The notes beneath the pieces were generated by a model, which was not told the DNA's origin, made no database searches, and worked only from the letters and a program-made list of their open reading frames with translations. A program made the translations under genes and the position numbers. This document shows, in pieces, positions 58,779 through 64,000 of a stretch of 64,000 nt of DNA. How positions within the stretch are numbered: the first letter of the stretch is position 1; each line of letters begins with the position of its first letter. The stretch is taken from assembly GCA_003996215.1 (NCBI GenBank), contig QJPP01001827.1, forward strand, positions 124,001 to 188,000, in the 5' to 3' direction. Source of the DNA: Jaltomata sinuosa (lineage: Eukaryota > Streptophyta > Magnoliopsida > Solanales > Solanaceae).

Positions 58779-61233
58779 TGTCATGCCCTGAGCCTACCCT
58801 CTAGATGTAACACGGGACACAAGATCACAACTGATCTCAAGATAACCCTCTGGCATTAGCATGACTTTAAAACTGAACAAAACATAAGAATGGAAGCTTA
58901 ACTAAAGTAATGAGCAGCTTAATCTGTTATATAAATAAAAGTCTAAGAATGAAAATCTGAATACAGCTAAATATCTGACTCTATGTCTGAAAGCCTCTAC
59001 TACTGACGAGCTGCTGGGACAAGTCCCCAGCTAATTCTAAATACTGAAAATTGAATGAAGGAACTAAATGTCTAGAATGAAGCTAACTCCAAGTCCTCTA
59101 AGGAGGAGGACTCACCAAGCTGGCTGGATGTGCTGCTGATCTACTAGCCACGAATTTGGGAGCGAGCTACAAAATCTGTATCATGATAGGATGCAACACA
59201 AAGAGGTATGTGGTAAGTACTATAGAATGTACTGAGTATGTGAGATAAGCATAAATAATGATAAAGTATACTTGAAAGCATGCTTAAAACCGAGTTCATG
59301 CAAAAATAGAAGAAATCATAAGTAAATATCAAAATTTAAACGTAAGTCATAAAACAATAACCCAAGCTGTAAAATAGGATATCATATAACTTAAAAGCTT
59401 GAAAACATTCATACGAGAGTTTCTCTTAACCGACATAAACTATAATGAGCTACATGGAGTTCAATTTTATACACCCACACCAAAAATGCTTGTCCTAACC
59501 GGCCAAGGTTAGAACTATATCATATTAGGATCCTGTCATAAACCACACAGGGCAACCTATGGTGGCAATGTAGTTTTGGACTTGGGTTATCTAGAACCCT
59601 CATTGCTCGGTGATAAATACTACCCCCAAAACCTATCATAAATCTCACATACATGTGACATATCTAAATGCCAAAGCTTGTTCATAATCATAATCATATT
59701 GCCAAACCCGGATCATCATACAACTCAATAACCTTGGTTTTGAAAATAGTTTATGAGCATTAATGGAACGTCAGGATGTCATACAAATATCATGAATATA
59801 CTGCTGTGGTCCTAAGATCCATATCATGTCATAAATCATATGCTAAAAATCATGTATTTGGAAACGTTCTTTGTTCATCGTGCTTGTAGCAAAATCGTGG
59901 AAAAACTTACTCAACATATGCATAGCTTTATAGATTTTAAAAATAGGGTTTTTGATTGCAAGCATACCATAAGGTGAAATCATGCTAGAAATCATTCTCG
60001 ATGCATGGGATTTTTAAAACACTTAAGAAATCTTATATGAATCATGAGTAAAAGATGAGAAACCATGAATTGATGCCAATAAACTGAATTCATAACAATT
60101 TAATAAATTGGGCAAAGGTTAGCCTTCAAATCATGAATAGGAAATCACTTATAAAAATCCATGAAAAATCATGCAATTTAGAGTTAGAATTCATATAAGA
60201 ATCATGAGGAAACAATTTATAGAGAAACCCATGAGAATTGGGTAAGCACCCTAATTTAGAAATCCATAAATTCAATTTAGAAGGTTTGAGTTTGGGGCAA
60301 TAGGGTAAAGGGATTCCTTTACTGAATACTCACATACCTGAATTGAAGCTTTCCTAACTTGGGACTTGAGGATGGAGACTTAAAGATGGAATCCTTAGAT
60401 TGAAGCTTGGAGAATGGAGACCCTTTTATTCTCTTGGAACTAGATTGAGAGAATGGAAGAGAACTTAGGCTACATGGGAATAAAACCCCTTCTAATTTGC
60501 CCAAAATGACTTAATTTAGGAGTTAAAAGAGTGGGAAATTACAAAATACCCATGTGAAAAGAGTCTAAAAACTTCAAATTTTTTTATCAAAGACTTCCAC
60601 AGACATAAATCACGGCCCGTGGAATGAATCACGGTCCGTGGAATGAAGGTCGTGGTTTCAAGGGACTTTTTAGGCCTCTGGACTGATTTCCACGAATGGA
60701 AGCCATTGTTCGTGATTTGATCCATGACCCATGGATAAAACACGTGATCTAAGGCTAAAAATAGATCTGCAGGTTCAATTTCACAGATTCAAACTATGGG
60801 TCATGGTTTGATCCACGAGCCGTAGATGGCTCATGTGGTTTCTATTTGTCTTTTTTGACAGACATACACATTTTATTAAATACTGATAACATTTTACTCC
60901 AGAATTGTATTAATGCTCGGTCAGTGGCGTTGGAAAGAAGACTCAAAGATCTTTAATTTGGTGGGTACTACGTCACCTAACTCTTCATATTCTAGGAGTT
61001 ATAATTGTTTGAATTTGACCCTTGAAAAATCTTACACTAAAACTCAATTGGTAAGGAAGCTTTCAACTCAACTTTGAGCTGCATGTTCTTTATGACCCTT
61101 ATTCATATCTAATACACCTTCAAAACTTAAGAATAGGTCTTAATACTTAGATATATCGAAAATTTATCTAGTTCGGGTCTAACAACACATGGAGAACAGT
61201 TCAGATTTGGCTTAGAATTTCTAGGGTGTTATA
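58779..61233 (-). repeat. 5' LTR of D (2455 bp)
   Basis: Partner of the left LTR; its minus-strand start reads TATAACACC (one change from TGTAACACC). Odd-centred palindromes CACGG-C-CCGTG (60611-60621) and CACGG-T-CCGTG (near 60630) lie in the word patch at 60600-60840; only the first has a counterpart in the left LTR. Confidence 0.92.
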
Positions 61234-62240
61234 ATTTGTTGACCCTACCCCTCGGTCACTTACTATTACCTTATTACCTAAACTTCAGTCACAGTGGGGA
61301 ACATCTATGCATATATTCCTTTAATATAATTAAAATGCTTATCCTTGGGCTTTCTATCCATAAAAGAACTCATATAGGTCACATCCTGCGGGCTAATCAA
61401 ATGCACATATTCTATGGGAATCATATATGAAATAATTTGGGATAATGTCTGGCGAGGCATCTTGGCCTTGTCAGCCAGCTAGGTGTATCCTGGTAACACT
61501 GGTGTGGCACCTATACTTAACAATCCAAACTACTGTCACATCTTTAACATATAAAAGAAGGTTGGTTCAACCATTTCCACTCTTATATAACATAACCTCG
61601 AAGGTTTCGTGCACCTCATCAAAAGAGTGCTAACACTCCTCCTTAGGACTTAATTCTATAAGCACTAGAGGAATTAGAAGAAGAGCTTTCAGCCTGCAGA
61701 GCCAATTGTATTCTCCTCCCAAGTTGTATTGGGAGATATCATTTCCAGTCTCTGTAAGGGGACAACTCTTAACTATATAATCATATAGTAATCTCTCATT
61801 GTTTCCTGCTTAAATATACTAGGGGTGTCACAAATGAAGTCATAACTATAGAGGGCACATGAATCTCCGCAAGCCTTTCTTCTATAAATAATTATTAGAT
61901 TTGAAAGATCGGACTCACAGAGCTATCCTGAGCCCGATTCTAAATCTCTATGTGACTGGTGATTATTAGCTAAAAGCTTCCTTTTAAACAATTGTCGTAT
62001 TGAAATTTTGGCCTGATTAGGATTGCCTTTAATAGGCAAAATCTGCATGACGATTAAACAAAGTATGAATCAGAATTAACTTCATATGACGTAGCTCTAT
62101 TGTACGATCTAAATGATGAAAAAAGGTCATAATTCCTAAATGCCAAAGCAGCTCCCCAATTAGAAATGTGAGGCATAACACATCCATAAGTGAGGCTCTA
62201 CTAGACACGGCTTCATAGACTCTCTGGGACACTTGAACCT
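61234..62240 (-). other. Probable third piece of element I interior
   Basis: Non-coding. Near its right end, CATAAGTGAGGCTC...CACGGCTTCA...CTTGAACCTAATGCT (62186-62243) parallels D's leader just before its primer site (58680-58767). It therefore looks like the 5' leader end of a related minus-strand element, cut before the primer site. Best explained as the remainder of I after D inserted. Confidence 0.45.
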
Positions 62241-62813
62241 AATGCTGGATGGAGTGGACAAGTACCTTATGAAAACAAGCTATACATATGATCTATGACA
62301 TATTATTTACAGATGAATCACTATACAAATAACAACTGACAAGAACCATATATGCATAAAACTAGCCTCTGACCAAACTAATACAAATGATATCACCACA
62401 GTGTCTACGAAGCAATTACTAGAATAAGGAACTATACAACTATCAAGTGATCAGGATAGGGCCCCTCCATACACATACTATGCAAATATCTACAACAAAA
62501 GAGTATACAAGATCTAGACAAGCTACAGGGGGAATGAAGCTCACCAACTGCTCTGCCAATGTAGCACGAATGCCTACTAAGGATGTTTGCAATTCTGTAA
62601 ATAATATCCTGTATATATAAGAATGCAGCGCCCCCGACCATCGGGGCGTTAGTACGTATAAAACATGTATTGGTATGCAAGACAGATACAATAAAAAGTA
62701 ATAGATAGGGTAGCAGAATGAAGGAATCAAAATGTGCTCAACTGAAATATACATGCGACAAGAAAAAATCTATAAAACTGTAGGTCATATGAAACCATTT
62801 GTCATTAGTATAC
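62241..62813. other. Unassigned repeat-like sequence
   Basis: No gene. Two overlapping minus-strand frames of 82 and 103 residues have no recognisable content. A GC hairpin stands out at 62629-62648. Possibly LTR sequence of another element. Confidence 0.35.
62629..62648. other. GC-rich hairpin
   Basis: CGCCCCCGACCATCGGGGCG folds into a strong stem (CGCCCC/GGGGCG with further partial pairing) in an otherwise AT-rich stretch. No T-run follows on either strand. Confidence 0.55.
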
Positions 62814-64000
62814 TGTCATGACCCGATTTCTCAGTCATGATGGCACCTACAACCCCCCAGTAGGTGAACAAATCCCCATAGCATGGAACGATTACAAATG
62901 GGCTACTATCTAGCAAACAGGCACAAGAAAACATAATATAGGTGGAATAAAGGGATATACGATAAAGAAAAGGGACAACATGAATATATAGGGAAGCTAA
63001 AACCATCCCAAAACCTGGTATCATAGCATAAGAGCCAAAACTGCATCAACAGAGCACAAAATGATCCAAAATAATATATACATATCTGTCTTAGAATAAC
63101 AAAAAGAGTACATGATACACATGATGAACTAAAAGCGAAGCTCCAGTTGCCAAGAGCTCACCCTCAGTCTCGAATGGTCCCGAAATTTAGCTCGCACGAG
63201 TCACAATGGATCAGCGGTGATGGCTCACTTTAGGATCTGCACCAGAAAGATGTAGAGTATAGTATGAACACCAATTACTAAGCAACGTGTACCCAATAAG
63301 TATAATAGGCCGACTAAGCACATATAATATATAAGAGCAGTAATAAGCAGAAGAGAAACAAGCAGTCAAAAAAAATAATGATTAAGTACATGGAAGCTAG
63401 CACAGAAGAATATAAGTAGAAAACAACGTACATGGCTAGCTAATAGAATATATATCGCAGACATAGGTGAAAGAACAAAATAACACACCTGGGATCCTCG
63501 CAATAACAATATATATATGGAGAGTTTTAGAAAATGGGTGGTATACCAGTAACCTCAAGTACAAAGGGAAGGAGGAAAAAAGAATAACGATAACATGCTC
63601 AAAAACAAGATTACAAAACAACCCATGCTAATAATACTACTCTCAAGTCAGGAAAGAATCAACAGGGAGCGCCAAAACACAACTTATCAAGTGAACCAAA
63701 GTATAAAACATGACCTTCAATATCCAATTATCATAAGACATCACCATAAGGACCAATATCTTGATAAAGTAATAATAAGCCTACCTACAGTCCCAACGGG
63801 CACCCATACACCCGAGGAACACAAACAAGTGAAGAAAAACCATCTGGCATCCCATACTATAATAGCGTACATTCAGAAAATAGAAAATAAGGGTGCAATC
63901 TCATGCAAATGGATGATATGATATGATATACTGAAACCAGGTGGAACTAGTGTCGTATGTTACCCCCTCCGGTACCTAAAAGGCCCAATAGAGGAAGGAT
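62814..64000 (-). repeat. Tekay LTR, partial (J)
   Basis: Starts (plus strand) TGTCATGACCCGATTTC and parallels the left ends of the G LTR (from 49111) and F LTR (from 31800), including GGGCTACTATCTA near 62898, the CTGGGATCCTCGCAATAAC block near 63489 and the CACCCATACACCCGAGGAAC word near 63802. It runs off the window. No primer-site sequence lies to its left, so it is a solo or truncated LTR. The plus-strand frame 63595-63921 is an antisense shadow. Confidence 0.8.

Larger units (their letters stand above)
53653..61233 (-). mobile_element. Non-coding Ty3/gypsy-type LTR element D
   Basis: Two LTRs of about 2.4 kb (53653-56074 and 58779-61233) in the same orientation flank a 2.7 kb interior. 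The primer site next to the right LTR and the purine tract next to the left LTR show minus-strand orientation. Flanks are ATTTA (53648-53652) and ATTTG (61234-61238), a 4-of-5 target duplication. No gag or pol domain can be read inside, so D is a large-retrotransposon-derivative type. Confidence 0.88.

Noticed and set aside
63595..63921. 108-residue plus-strand open frame
   Set aside because: Antisense to the J LTR; amino-acid content only reflects LTR composition.

Overview
The window is plant nuclear DNA that is almost entirely LTR-retrotransposon sequence. The families (Tekay/Del-type chromoviruses with 3.4-3.6 kb LTRs, Athila/Tat-type elements, a Stowaway-like MITE) and the decay pattern fit a large heterochromatic genome. 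I would guess Solanaceae (pepper, tobacco or nightshade-like), from remembered similarity only, with no search behind it. No intact protein-coding gene is present. The only host-gene trace is a broken ankyrin-repeat gene of the ACD6/ITN1 type at 10758-11539.

Layout. 1-2833: 3' part of an Athila/Tat element with a broken pol. 2834-9092: 5'-truncated Tekay element with pol remnants and a 3' LTR that carries a perfect 450-bp tandem duplication. 9093-12840: AT-rich spacer, a MITE, the ankyrin pseudogene and a large foldback DNA element. 12845-13850: LTR fragment related to element D. 13851-17047: 3' end and LTR of a second Athila/Tat element. 17331-19807: LTR and leader of another Ty3/gypsy element (K). 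19808-35195: minus-strand Tekay element F, split by a complete non-autonomous minus-strand element E (24970-30079) with a perfect GAAGG target duplication. 35196-37319, 52651-53652 and 61234-62240: three pieces probably of one older minus-strand element I. 37320-44685: plus-strand Tekay-like element H. 44686-46655: inverted H-type LTR fragment M. 46656-52650: minus-strand Tekay element G, 5' half only. 53653-61233: LTR pair of element D around a non-coding interior. 62814 onward: another minus-strand Tekay LTR, running off the window.

Two structural patterns cut across families. First, all six internal/3'-LTR junctions carry a short hairpin 18-23 nt upstream of the LTR. In five of them the loop is AGGA, while the stems differ between families but stay self-complementary; the sixth (B) is a decayed copy. 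Second, most LTRs contain a GC-richer patch of family-specific palindromic words beside a TATA-like sequence. I know of no description of either as a general feature, but could not search.

All gag/pol reading frames are broken by stops, frameshifts or lost metal ligands, so nothing here looks able to move on its own. E and D have recognisable LTR pairs, primer sites and target duplications but essentially no coding interior, so they would have depended on proteins supplied in trans. Element boundaries should be read as accurate to a few bases; junctions between decayed fragments are less precise.
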